Position numbers and translations under genes: made by a program. Source: JAAYPI01 sp963668615 (GTDB taxonomy: Bacteria > Bacteroidota > Bacteroidia > Bacteroidales > Paludibacteraceae). From it: DNA of 64,000 nucleotides. The notes under the pieces are model-generated. The model made no database searches and was not told where the DNA came from. It saw only the letters and a program-made list of their open reading frames with translations. Positions 17,897 through 26,539 of the stretch are shown here, piece after piece (position 1 is the stretch's first letter; the number at the start of each line of letters is the position of its first letter). The stretch covers positions 62,001-126,000 of the forward strand of contig CAXXCL010000004.1 in the NCBI GenBank assembly GCA_963668615.2. The letters run 5' to 3'.

Positions 17897-18352
17897 TTAC
17901 AAATCACGATTGCTCATCCTATTCCAGGCTAATTCATCATACTTGGTTCCTTTTTTACCGTAATTAGCATAAGGGAAAATTGAAATTCCACCGCGAGGCG
18001 TAAAAATACCTGTCACTTCAATATATTTTGGATCCATCAAATTGATTAAATCCTTCATAATGATATTGACACAATCTTCATGAAAAGCTCCATGATTTCG
18101 AAAACTAAATAGGTACAACTTCAAACTTTTACTTTCGACCATCTTTTCTGCGGGTATGTAATCAATTCTTATTTCAGCAAAATCAGGCTGACCGGTAATC
18201 GGGCACAAGCTGGTAAATTCGGGACAATTAAACCTTACCCAATAATCGTTCTCAGGGTGTTTATTCATAAAAGTCTCGAGTACTTCGGGTGAATAATTTT
18301 GCTTGTATTCGGTTTTCTTTCCAAGCAATGTCAACTTATCTTTTGATTCCAT
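17897..18352 (-). CDS. queF: NADPH-dependent 7-cyano-7-deazaguanine reductase QueF
   Basis: A 151-residue unimodular QueF of the T-fold family, reducing preQ0 to preQ1. The thioimide-forming nucleophile is C50 in TSLCPITGQPDF. SKSLKLYLFSFRNHGAFHEDCVN is the NADPH/substrate motif. The frame is open back to 18439, overlapping queE, but the ATG at 18352 gives the normal length. It is the last gene of the queuosine precursor operon. Confidence 0.93.
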   Translation of the reverse strand: MESKDKLTLLGKKTEYKQNYSPEVLETFMNKHPENDYWVRFNCPEFTSLCPITGQPDFAEIRIDYIPAEKMVESKSLKLYLFSFRNHGAFHEDCVNIIMKDLINLMDPKYIEVTGIFTPRGGISIFPYANYGKKGTKYDELAWNRMSNRDL

Positions 18353-18377
18353 ATATATAAATTTACGAATTGAATAA

Positions 18378-19085
18378 CTAAACGCCACGCTTATCAGGTG
18401 ACCAAATTGTTTTATGCAACTGTATTTGATAGTGAGCATCTTTTAATACCTCATTATTTAGTAAAATTGCCACTAAACTTTTCGGGTCATATGCTCCATA
18501 AACAATACCGGTAAAGATATGTGGTAAAGTTGTATAATAAGATCTTAATTTTTCCAACACAACAAGCATTTTTTGAGCATCTTCTTTACTTCCTACCACA
18601 AATTTTATAACATCTTCAGAGCGAAGTGACTCAAAATTATGCCAAAGCATTTTCGACTCCATTCCACTCGAAGGCAATTTATAATCTATCGTAAAAAAGA
18701 CGCTATCCTTATTTTCCAAACCATTCAATATACCCACCATATCAACTGCCCCATTGGTTTCGATATTCACTTCAAGACCAAGTTCAGTCATCCGATTAAT
18801 AAGCAAAACACAATATGGATGTAACAAGGGTTCACCGCCCGTAAGCGTGACCCTTTTAAACGTGGCATTCGTTCTTGCTATAATCTGTTCCAATGACATC
18901 TCAGAGAAAACACACGGCTCTTTTTCTCCCCAAAGGGCGTATGCGGTATCGCAATAAGTGCATCGCAAGTTGCATCCGGCAAGACGGATAAATGAGGCAG
19001 GCATACCGGAACGTTTACCCTCACCCTCAATGCTATCAAATATCTCGACGACCTTAAAAACAGGAGATAAAGAATTACTTTCCAT
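18378..19085 (-). CDS. queE: 7-carboxy-7-deazaguanine synthase QueE (radical SAM)
   Basis: A 235-residue radical-SAM enzyme that converts 6-carboxytetrahydropterin to 7-carboxy-7-deazaguanine. The 4Fe-4S motif is C38-x3-C42-x2-C45 (GCNLRCTYCDT). FDSIEGEGKRSGMPASFIRLAG and LTGGEPLLHP are diagnostic for QueE. Its ATG overlaps the queD stop (both at 19085), indicating coupled translation. Confidence 0.93.
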   Translation of the reverse strand: MESNSLSPVFKVVEIFDSIEGEGKRSGMPASFIRLAGCNLRCTYCDTAYALWGEKEPCVFSEMSLEQIIARTNATFKRVTLTGGEPLLHPYCVLLINRMTELGLEVNIETNGAVDMVGILNGLENKDSVFFTIDYKLPSSGMESKMLWHNFESLRSEDVIKFVVGSKEDAQKMLVVLEKLRSYYTTLPHIFTGIVYGAYDPKSLVAILLNNEVLKDAHYQIQLHKTIWSPDKRGV

Positions 19086-19417
19086 TATTTAATATAACTT
19101 GCTGTGTTATTGAGACTTTCCTGTACATCTACCCTATAACATTGAGGATACAACTGATCGCAAATATATTTTGCAAGATTTTCTGCAGTAGGATTAAAAT
19201 CGAGGATATCATTCAATACCTGATGATCAAGTGGTTCGATAATTTTCTTTTTTATTTTCATAAAGTCCATTACCATTCCATTCTTATCCAAAGTTTCACT
19301 TCGCAAATACACATCTATCACCCAATTATGACCATGTAAGTTGGTACATTTCGACTCATAATCAAGTGTTAAACGATGAGCAGCACTTATTTCAACCCGT
19401 TTTTTTATTTCGTACAT
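19085..19417 (-). CDS. queD: 6-carboxytetrahydropterin synthase QueD
   Basis: A 110-residue T-fold enzyme that makes 6-carboxy-5,6,7,8-tetrahydropterin from dihydroneopterin triphosphate. Zinc ligands H14, H28 and H30 and catalytic C24 are visible (ISAAHRL, SKCTNLHGHNW). The later motif LDHQVLND and the Glu in NPTAENLAKYI are also conserved. It lies between queC (3-base gap) and queE (overlap) in the operon. Confidence 0.93.
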   Translation of the reverse strand: MYEIKKRVEISAAHRLTLDYESKCTNLHGHNWVIDVYLRSETLDKNGMVMDFMKIKKKIIEPLDHQVLNDILDFNPTAENLAKYICDQLYPQCYRVDVQESLNNTASYIK

Positions 19418-19420
19418 ACC

Positions 19421-20107
19421 TTATTTTTCTTTGATTAAAGATTGGTATTTCTCCGAATCGGACAAATAACTATCCAGTCCATGACGACGGAGTTTACACG
19501 CGGGACAATGTCCGCAGCCATCGCCGGGAAGACCATTATAGCAAGTAAGTGTTTTTGAGCGAACTAAATCCAACACGCTCAATTTATCAGCTAACGCCCA
19601 GGTTTCCGCCTTATCCATCCACATCAAAGGAGTAAGAATCACAAATTGATCTTCCATGGCTAAATTTAATGACACATTCAATGATTTGATAAACGTATCC
19701 CTGCAATCGGGATAGCCGCTGAAATCGGTTTGTGAAACTCCGGTGATTATGTATTTTATATCTAACTGACGTGCATAAACTGCTGCAATGCTCAGAAAAA
19801 ACAAATTTCTTCCGGGAACAAATGTATTCGGCAAACGGTCAATTGGCTTTTCGGCATCCATTTCTATCGTCGAATCAGTCAAAGCATTACTTCCCAACTG
19901 ATTAATAAAAGGCAATTGCATCAAATGAAATGGAACATCAGCCTGTTCGGCTATTTCACGAGCAATTTCTATTTCTTTCTTATGTTTCTGTCCATAATCG
20001 AACGTAATGGCATATACTTTATCAAACTTTTGTTTCGCCCAAAAAAGACAAGTTGTAGAATCTTGCCCACCACTCAAAACGATTAAAGCACTCTTATTCA
20101 TATTCAT
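19421..20107 (-). CDS. queC: 7-cyano-7-deazaguanine synthase QueC
   Basis: A 228-residue ATP-dependent enzyme converting CDG to preQ0. The PP-loop is SGGQDSTT at residues 12-19. A zinc-binding Cys cluster (CYNGLPGDGCGHCPACKLR) is near the C-terminus. The start may be the ATG at 20107 or the second ATG two codons later. It follows the transporter gene by 12 bases and precedes queD by 3 bases. Confidence 0.94.
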   Translation of the reverse strand: MNMNKSALIVLSGGQDSTTCLFWAKQKFDKVYAITFDYGQKHKKEIEIAREIAEQADVPFHLMQLPFINQLGSNALTDSTIEMDAEKPIDRLPNTFVPGRNLFFLSIAAVYARQLDIKYIITGVSQTDFSGYPDCRDTFIKSLNVSLNLAMEDQFVILTPLMWMDKAETWALADKLSVLDLVRSKTLTCYNGLPGDGCGHCPACKLRRHGLDSYLSDSEKYQSLIKEK

Positions 20108-20119
20108 TCAATCTTAAAA

Positions 20120-20818
20120 TTAAATTTGCCCGATTTTGAAAGGATTGTAAGAAATTTCGCGGTCGTATGTATCCGTATTTTCATGACTTTTGATATACTT
20201 TACTACCCTCATCGTAATAGGAAGAATAATAATTTCGTAACAAGTTTTCAGAACCGTCTCTGTCAAAATAATGATAAACACCACTTTGGTTGGAATTACG
20301 CCAAAAAAGCCCATCGTAGTAAAAAGGAACGTATCGGCAAGTTCTCCCCATAACGTCGAAACAATAGCACGCCGTGCAAAATATTTTCCTTGATGACGCA
20401 CTTTCATTCGGCTCATAATAAATGCATTAATAAAAGAGCCTCCTAAAAAAGCAAGCAAGCTTGCCAAAGCAATACGCGGAGTTTGTGCCAAAACAGATTC
20501 GTAAGCAGGTTGCATCGATGTCCAATGTGCTGCGGGTGGCAAAACAACGGATAACTGGAATAAGCCGATAACAAGAAAATTACACGTAAAGGAAATCCAA
20601 ATGATAAAACGTGCTTTACGGTATCCCCAAACTTCCGAAATACAATCATTGATAATGTAAGAAATGGGGAAAATAAGAAGCCCTGCAGTAGAAGTGAAAT
20701 TCGTACCGAATAAATGAATATCGAACTGTTTCACGGCAAGAATATTTGAAACAATCAAACATACTGCACTGATGATAGCCAATATCAAAAATGATAATGA
20801 AAAAGACTGTTTTTGCAT
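20120..20818 (-). CDS. Queuosine precursor transporter (YhhQ/COG1738 family)
   Basis: A 232-residue inner-membrane protein with about six helices. FGTNFTSTAGLLIFPISYIINDCISEVWGYRKARFIIWISF is the family signature. The family imports preQ0/preQ1. The frame is open to a GTG at 20851, but the ATG at 20818 is preferred because the longer form would translate the riboswitch. It is the first gene of the queC-D-E-F operon, combining salvage with synthesis. Confidence 0.88.
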   Translation of the reverse strand: MQKQSFSLSFLILAIISAVCLIVSNILAVKQFDIHLFGTNFTSTAGLLIFPISYIINDCISEVWGYRKARFIIWISFTCNFLVIGLFQLSVVLPPAAHWTSMQPAYESVLAQTPRIALASLLAFLGGSFINAFIMSRMKVRHQGKYFARRAIVSTLWGELADTFLFTTMGFFGVIPTKVVFIIILTETVLKTCYEIIILPITMRVVKYIKSHENTDTYDREISYNPFKIGQI

Positions 20819-20823
20819 TGTTT

Positions 20824-20854
20824 CTTGTTTTTTACGTGGTTGACCAAGCACACG
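20824..20854 (-). promoter_or_regulatory. Candidate preQ1-I riboswitch
   Basis: On the minus strand, P1 is CGTG (20854-20851) with CACG (20838-20835). The 12-base loop is TGCTTGGTCAAC, then T plus an A6 tract and CAAG (20827-20824), which can pair with CTTG in the loop to make the H-type pseudoknot. Loop length, the last loop C (preQ1-contacting position), the A-rich tail and the position of P2 match the Bacillus queC aptamer. The start codon follows 5 bases after P2, so control is probably translational. P1 is short (4 bp), the main weakness. Confidence 0.7.
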
Positions 20855-20982
20855 GCCATCTTTTCATAGAAACAGAAAAGCGGCAAATTCGAGGCAAAGG
20901 TAGACAAAAATATGAAAAACAATGAATTAACGGTTTTTTATTTTTTTAATAAAAAACTACAAAAGCACTTCTGCACATATTT

Positions 20983-22290
20983 TCAGTAAATTCGTTGGCC
21001 AAGAGCAATTTTGAGTTTCTGCAAATTGACCGTATAATCGATTTTTGTTTTGAAAAGAGCGAGTTTACTTTCTGATAAGGCAGTATAACTTTCCAACAAA
21101 TCCAAATTGGTTATGGTACCCGCTTGGTAACTCACTTCCGCCAATTTGTATGCTTGCATTGCTTGATGCAGTTGCAACTCCGATTGTTTTACTTTTTTCA
21201 GTGCAGCTTCGGCATTAGCACGGCTTTCAACCACTTCATTGGTAATATTTCTGCGTATTATTTCTGTCTCTAACTGACTTTCATCTACGTAAGCATTTGC
21301 TTGAGCTTTCATGTATTTAGAACGATTGGCATCAAAAATCGGCACTTTAAATCCTACTCCGACCATAAAATTCAGTTTTCCGGTATCTTCAAAATCAGCA
21401 TTAAAATATCCGTTTTTATATCCACCGTTAGCTATAAAATTGAGTGAAGGATTATTCTGGACTTTAATCACATTCAATCGCATGTGAGAAATTTCCTCTT
21501 TCTGATGGGCTATCTTCATCTCGTTCCGATTGGCAAAAGCAGTATTGCATAACGAATCGACAGTAGGTATAACATCCTGAACATAAACCTCCTGTCTCAA
21601 CAAGATTGGATTATTTTGTGGCTTTCCTAAAAAGGAATTCAATTGACAAATCTGTACCTGTAATGCGGTTTGTAAATCGGTTTTTTGATTTTCAATAACG
21701 GATATGCGAACTTTGGTTGTCAAAATGTCATATTGCGTAGCCGAACCAGTTGCTTCCTTTTTTTCAACAAACTGCAAATGTTGATTTAATGTATTTAACT
21801 GATCATCTTTTATTTGAATAGCTTCCTGCAAAAAACAAATCGAATAATAATTGCCCATCACCGCCATCGACAATTGTTGTTTAGTCTGATCGGTAGTTAA
21901 CTGAACCATTTCCTTATTTTTTTCATCCAATGCCACATTTTTAGCTGTTTTGCCAAAATCATAAATATTTTGGTTTACAGAAATGGTCGCATTATACACA
22001 TTTGCAGGATATAGCTCAAGATCTTTTCCCGCAAAAGTAATACTGCTTACAGGGCCTATCCGATTATACGAAGTTGAAAAATTAATATCGGGCAGATAAG
22101 CCGTTTTGGTTAGACTAATTTTTGCGTTAGCTGCATCCAACTCTTTTGCCGCTTTTTCTAATGTCGGGTAATTATTCATGACTACATTCAAAATTCCAGA
22201 AAGCGTCAAAGAATCAGCCTTTGTTTGTGCTTGTAGCAAAGTGGCAGGAACCAGAAACAGCACAAGAATATATTTTCGTAAATGTTTCAT
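20983..22290 (-). CDS. TolC-family outer-membrane efflux protein
   Basis: A 435-residue outer-membrane channel component. It has a signal peptide (MKHLRKYILVLFLVPATLLQAQ) and the paired coiled-coil repeats of the OEP family, with LAEVSYQAGTITNLDLLESYTALSESKLALFKTKIDYTVNLQKLKIALG at the C-terminus. It should form a trimeric tunnel linked to the HlyD-family adaptor and DHA2 pump encoded upstream in the same operon. It is the last gene of the marR-emrA-emrB-tolC set. Confidence 0.92.
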   Translation of the reverse strand: MKHLRKYILVLFLVPATLLQAQTKADSLTLSGILNVVMNNYPTLEKAAKELDAANAKISLTKTAYLPDINFSTSYNRIGPVSSITFAGKDLELYPANVYNATISVNQNIYDFGKTAKNVALDEKNKEMVQLTTDQTKQQLSMAVMGNYYSICFLQEAIQIKDDQLNTLNQHLQFVEKKEATGSATQYDILTTKVRISVIENQKTDLQTALQVQICQLNSFLGKPQNNPILLRQEVYVQDVIPTVDSLCNTAFANRNEMKIAHQKEEISHMRLNVIKVQNNPSLNFIANGGYKNGYFNADFEDTGKLNFMVGVGFKVPIFDANRSKYMKAQANAYVDESQLETEIIRRNITNEVVESRANAEAALKKVKQSELQLHQAMQAYKLAEVSYQAGTITNLDLLESYTALSESKLALFKTKIDYTVNLQKLKIALGQRIY

Positions 22291-22296
22291 TTTATT

Positions 22297-23920
22297 TTAT
22301 TGTTGTTTTAGTTGAATTTTTTGAGCCATTTTCTTTTTTGAATGCATAAGAATTATCGGAATAAAACAGACAGCTGTGATACCCGCAGCAATCATAAAAT
22401 CGTCATTTACTCCCTGAATAAAAGCTTGTGAATTGACATGCGAAATCAAAACGCTCTGACTTTGTTTGGTTGCAGCAGCAAGTGACGAACCCGCATTATG
22501 TTGAATGTAAGCAGACAAGCTGTGGATTGTGTTTTGAAACACTTGTGAGCCTGACTGAATAGCTCCGCCATAAATTTGTGAATGAAAATTTACACGAGAA
22601 GTTAGCATGGTCGATAACACCGCCACACCTAAACTACCACCAATTTGGCGAACAGTATTACTAATTCCGGAAGCTTGAGCCATTTTGTCGCGAGAAATAG
22701 TCGCCAACGATAACGAACTTAACGGGGGTAAATATCAATCCCATACCAAATCCTCGAATGTATAAAGACGTCATTACATATGAATGTTCAGTCAAAAATG
22801 AAAGGTCTGAATTCAGGTAAAAACTAAAAATCAACAATCCTATTCCTATAAATAATGGAAATTTTGCATTTACCTTATCAGAAAACGTCCCTGCTATTGG
22901 TGAGACAAAACCCTGAATAATTCCAACCGGCAAGAAAACAGCCCCTGACTGTAAAGCTGTATAGCCCATCGAATTCTGCAAATAAAGTGGAAGCAAGAAA
23001 GTACTTCCGAACATCCCCATACCAAAAAGGAGCATGATAGCATTCGCCAGACCAAAATTACGATCTTTCAATAAACGTAAATCAAGCAAAGGATTTTCGG
23101 TATTAAATTCCTGTATTAAGAAAACAGTCAAGGCAATGCCTGAAATGGCAAAGCATGCCAAAATGTAAGGAGCCGTCCAACCCGCCGAATTGGTGGCTGC
23201 ATTTCCTTCGGATAAAGCAAAAAGCAATACGGGAAGAAAAATAATAACCGATATAAAACCGACGTAATCGAATTTTCGAACATTTGGATGGATAAACTCG
23301 CGTTGAATAATCATAGTAAATAGCAAGGCAATGATACCAACCGGTACATTCACATCAAAAATCAATTGCCAACTGAAATTATCGACCAAATAGCCACCTA
23401 TCATTGGTCCGAATGACACGGAAGCTGCCGAAGCAATAGACCAAAATCCCAATGCCAATCCACGTTGATGGGGTGGAAACTCGCGAGTAATAATCGCCAT
23501 GCCAAGTGGTTGTACCGTACCCGCTCCTAAGCCCTGTAATATTCGTGACAAAATAAGGGTCGTTTCATCATTCGATAGTCCGCATAACAACGAACCTAAA
23601 GTAAAAAGGAATAACCCCCAGAAATAAACCCGCTTATATCCGAATTTATCTGCCAACCAAGCTGATGTAGGCAACATAGCCGCCATAGCAAGCATATATG
23701 CCGTGATAACCCACTGAATGGTAGACAAGCCAACCCCAAAAGAAGACATAATCTTAGGCAGGCTCACATTTACAATGGTACTATCGAGCACCGCCATAAA
23801 AGTGCCAATCATAATGTTTCCCAATACAAACCATTTGTAATAAGGACTTTTAGGATGGTATAATGAATTACGGCTTCGTAATCTTCGACGAAACCGGTGC
23901 ATTTTTGAAACTTTTCTCAT
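22297..23920 (-). pseudogene. emrB: EmrB/QacA-type DHA2 efflux transporter, frameshifted
   Basis: Two overlapping frames (23920-22661 and 22707-22297) together encode one 14-helix drug:H+ antiporter of about 538 residues. The front half has MIGTFMAVLDSTIVNVSLPKI, motif A LADKFGYKRVYFWG and motif C FGPMIGGYLVDNFSWQLIF. The rear half begins ATISRDKMAQASGISNTVRQIGGSLGVAVL. The break is at a G5 run (22724-22728): with four G the sequence reads IFTPLSSLSLATISRDKMAQ, as family members do. This is either a genuine inactivating or phase-variable indel, or a sequencing error. The operon context (HlyD adaptor before, TolC after) is complete. Confidence 0.85.
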
Positions 23921-23923
23921 TCT

Positions 23924-24919
23924 TTACCGTATGATTCTTACCACTGCCGACATTCCCGTCATCAGTCGGAATGAATTTAATTGTTGACTATTTTCGGTAC
24001 CATCAATAGATATTTTCAATGGCACACGTTGTGTCACTTTTGTAAAATTACCGGAAGCATTGCTTTGTGGAATCAATGAAAATTGTGAAGCTGTAGTCGA
24101 ACCCAACATAAAGACTTTACCGGTAAAAGTTGTACCGGGGTACATATCAATGGTAAATTTTGCAGGCTGACCAATATGTAATCCTTCCATCTTTGTTTCC
24201 TCAAGGTACACCATAACCCAAAATTTGGAATTATTATTTATGGTGAAAATCGACTGCCCGGGATTGACCACATCACCAGGAAGCATCCAACGTTTAGCCA
24301 CAATGCCATCTACCGGAGCATACAAACGCATATTGTGCAACTGAGTATTAATCACATCTATTTGAGTTTGTGAAGAAACAACGGATGTTTCAGCACTTTT
24401 TATTTGAGTCTTTGAAACCAATATTTGAGCCTTTGCTGCTGCGTACTGAGCTTGTGCCGTTTCAAATGCTTTTTGCAAATGATCATATTGTTCTTTGGTC
24501 AACACACCTCCCGCAAATTGTACTTTTGCCCTATCAAAATCTTCTTTTGCTCTATCAACATTAATTTTCAACACATCAATATTTTTTACGTCATATTGAT
24601 ATTTTGCTTCCGATTGCTCTTTGCCGGCTTGTGTTTGCAACTTGTTTGATATAATCTGTTGTTTCTGTGCCAATAAGTCGGAGCTGTCTAATTCAGCTAA
24701 AAGTTGTCCCTGTTTTACCGAATCACCCTCTTCTGCATATACTTTAATGATTCTGCCCATCACTTTTGGACTCACGGTTACCACATCCGAAGTTAAAAAA
24801 GCATCATCTGTTTTTATGTATCTTGAATAATCCATATACCAGTAAGTTCCTCCGGCAATTACCAACGCAATAACAATTACTAGTGGGATGTAAATTTTTA
24901 AATCTTTTTTCTTTTTCAT
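23924..24919 (-). CDS. emrA: HlyD/EmrA-family membrane fusion protein
   Basis: A 331-residue periplasmic adaptor. It has an N-terminal inner-membrane anchor (IYIPLVIVIALVIAGGTYWYM), a split biotinyl-lipoyl domain (VTVSPKVMGRIIKVYAEEGDSVKQGQLLAELD ... NMRLYAPVDGIVAKRWMLPGDVVNPGQS), a helical hairpin between the halves (about 85-195) and a beta-barrel domain. It connects the DHA2 pump to the TolC-like channel. Its stop lies 3 bases before the emrB ATG, so the two are translated together. Confidence 0.92.
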   Translation of the reverse strand: MKKKKDLKIYIPLVIVIALVIAGGTYWYMDYSRYIKTDDAFLTSDVVTVSPKVMGRIIKVYAEEGDSVKQGQLLAELDSSDLLAQKQQIISNKLQTQAGKEQSEAKYQYDVKNIDVLKINVDRAKEDFDRAKVQFAGGVLTKEQYDHLQKAFETAQAQYAAAKAQILVSKTQIKSAETSVVSSQTQIDVINTQLHNMRLYAPVDGIVAKRWMLPGDVVNPGQSIFTINNNSKFWVMVYLEETKMEGLHIGQPAKFTIDMYPGTTFTGKVFMLGSTTASQFSLIPQSNASGNFTKVTQRVPLKISIDGTENSQQLNSFRLMTGMSAVVRIIR

Positions 24920-24961
24920 ATACCTAAAATTTTAAATATCTATTTTTATTTATTTTTCCGG

Positions 24962-25447
24962 TTATTTATAACAAATAGAAGAGTCTGTATTAACCTGAAT
25001 ATCTTTTAATAACATCAATACCTCTCTAACCTGTTGAGAAGCAGCAGAAAGCGTTTCTAATTGCTCCGGTGCAAGTAAGGACAATTTTTCTTTTAGTTCC
25101 TTACTGATAAGCTGTTTAATTGTCTTAAGCATATTTCTTCCTTTTTCGGTAAGTTGAATATAAATTACCCTCCTGTCATTAGGATCAGATAATCGCTCAG
25201 CCAACTCCTCCTTAATAAGCTTATCAACTAACGCTGTTACATGAGGCTTTGGCACCGATAAATGACAACCAATTCCGGTCATAGTTAGTTTTTTATGATG
25301 AGAAAGTGCCCCTAATGTGAATACCAATACAGGTGAAAAAGTTGTTTTTGTTCGTACAGCCTTCGACAAGTTCCTTGCTAACAGGGGATAAATAGACATT
25401 AAATTTTCAATGACTAATTCTGTTGTTTCAATGTTATTTTCTTCCAT
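24962..25447 (-). CDS. MarR-family transcriptional regulator
   Basis: A 161-residue winged-helix regulator. The recognition region is MTGIGCHLSVPKPHVTALVDKLIKEELAERL, and the wing is SDPNDRRVIYIQLTEKGRNML, the hallmark of MarR proteins. It is the first gene of the efflux operon and probably represses it until an efflux substrate binds. Direct AACTnTTTAT repeats lie 44-70 bases upstream and could be its operator. Confidence 0.9.
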   Translation of the reverse strand: MEENNIETTELVIENLMSIYPLLARNLSKAVRTKTTFSPVLVFTLGALSHHKKLTMTGIGCHLSVPKPHVTALVDKLIKEELAERLSDPNDRRVIYIQLTEKGRNMLKTIKQLISKELKEKLSLLAPEQLETLSAASQQVREVLMLLKDIQVNTDSSICYK

Positions 25448-25490
25448 TTTTCTAAAACTACTCTGTTTTTAAAATTGGTTACAAAAATAT

Positions 25491-25517
25491 AACTATTTAT
25501 CAAACATAACTGTTTAT
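25491..25517. promoter_or_regulatory. Possible operator upstream of marR
   Basis: AACTATTTAT (25491-25500) and AACTGTTTAT (25508-25517) are direct repeats 17 bases apart. On the minus strand a TATTTTTG (-7-like) box adjoins them. No matching -33 element was found, so this is tentative. Confidence 0.3.
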
Positions 25518-25593
25518 TTATATCTTTTAACAAAGATTTAATATAGAGATAGTACTTTACAATAATAAAAGAGTCAGGAAAATATATAACGAC

Positions 25594-25633
25594 AAAAAAA
25601 CGCTGCAAGTTTTTTGTCTTACAGCGTTTTTTT
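25594..25633 (-). terminator. Terminator with the CGCTGTAAG core
   Basis: A7-CGCTGCAAG (25594-25609) pairs with CTTACAGCG-T7 (25618-25633), 16 bp with one G-U on one strand, loop 8. A/T tracts on both sides allow function in either direction. It probably ends the minus-strand gene at 25765-26535. Confidence 0.75.
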
Positions 25634-25741
25634 CATAGTAATAACTATTTGATTCTGAAACAAATATACGAGAAATAGTTCACATACACAAGCGTTTATT
25701 ATTGATAATCAAACAATTATATTGCTAACTTAATCACATTG

Positions 25742-25759
25742 ATCGTGCGGCAGCGAGGG
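25742..25759 (-). repeat. REP-like repeat, single copy
   Basis: ATCGTGCGGCAGCGAGGG is an exact copy, in the same orientation, of the core of the right arm of the doublet at 26649-26798. It starts a few bases after the stop of the gene at 25765-26535, so that gene is bracketed by repeats. Confidence 0.6.
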
Positions 25760-25764
25760 AAGCA

Positions 25765-26535
25765 TTACCTATCAATAATATCTATACCATTAACATCATC
25801 TACTGCTTTATCTCCGAGTTCGATTTTTGGAATAATTAGATCATCTGAAACTTTCTTATATTCTCTATTACGCCAAATAATTTTATTTTTTTCAATTTTA
25901 GCATACTCTCCATTAATAAAATAACGAGCATAATAACTATTAGTCAGATTTGGGATGGTTATCTGTAAAAAATTTGTCTTTTTATCTTTAAAATAATACC
26001 AAGGGTTATAAAAAACAACACGTCCAAAATACTCTCCATTATGTCCACTGCATTTAAGATTCAGATTGTAAATATTAAAATTCAAAGGACCTAAAGTATA
26101 TTCTTTTTTAGGAATAGTTATACAATTGTTTTCTGTGTACATGTAAGGAAATCCTATAGTCGCACCAATTCTATATTTACCTTTAAGAAAAAAAAGAAAT
26201 TTAATTTTTACGCTATCTTTTATACTTGCATCATACGATTCTTCAATAGTTGTATTTTTATAAATACTGCTATCTATATCCGATTTTAATTTAACAAAAC
26301 CATCTTTGATATATTCTACACTTCCAAATGAAGCAATACTATCACCTTTATCTAAATCCATACATGGAATACACACTCCTGTTCTTATAATTTTAAAAAT
26401 ATCTTCATCTATTTGTATGTATTCCTCATTATCTGAATAAAGATAAGTGCCTCTGATTTTTTTTGCTTGGACAAATTCTAATATTGAAAACATGCTCAGA
26501 ACTAATACAATTGTTACAATCCTACTCTTTTTCAT
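25765..26535 (-). CDS. Exported protein of unknown function; possible orphan immunity protein
   Basis: A 256-residue protein with a Sec signal peptide (MKKSRIVTIVLVLSMFSILEFVQA). The mature part is rich in Tyr, Ile and Lys, with beta-like segments and only one recognisable motif-like feature, a CIPCMD pair of cysteines. No family was recognised. The ATG lies 4 bases after the stop of an RHS-type tail remnant, the arrangement of a toxin followed by its immunity gene, and a periplasmic immunity protein is plausible. Flanking REP-like repeats suggest a mobile or recombining segment. The function is inferred from context only. Confidence 0.55.
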   Translation of the reverse strand: MKKSRIVTIVLVLSMFSILEFVQAKKIRGTYLYSDNEEYIQIDEDIFKIIRTGVCIPCMDLDKGDSIASFGSVEYIKDGFVKLKSDIDSSIYKNTTIEESYDASIKDSVKIKFLFFLKGKYRIGATIGFPYMYTENNCITIPKKEYTLGPLNFNIYNLNLKCSGHNGEYFGRVVFYNPWYYFKDKKTNFLQITIPNLTNSYYARYFINGEYAKIEKNKIIWRNREYKKVSDDLIIPKIELGDKAVDDVNGIDIIDR

Positions 26536-26539
26536 AATA

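Noticed and set aside
20819..20851. GTG start that would extend the queuosine transporter by 11 codons
   Set aside because: The extension would be the riboswitch sequence; the ATG at 20818 has the A-rich context.
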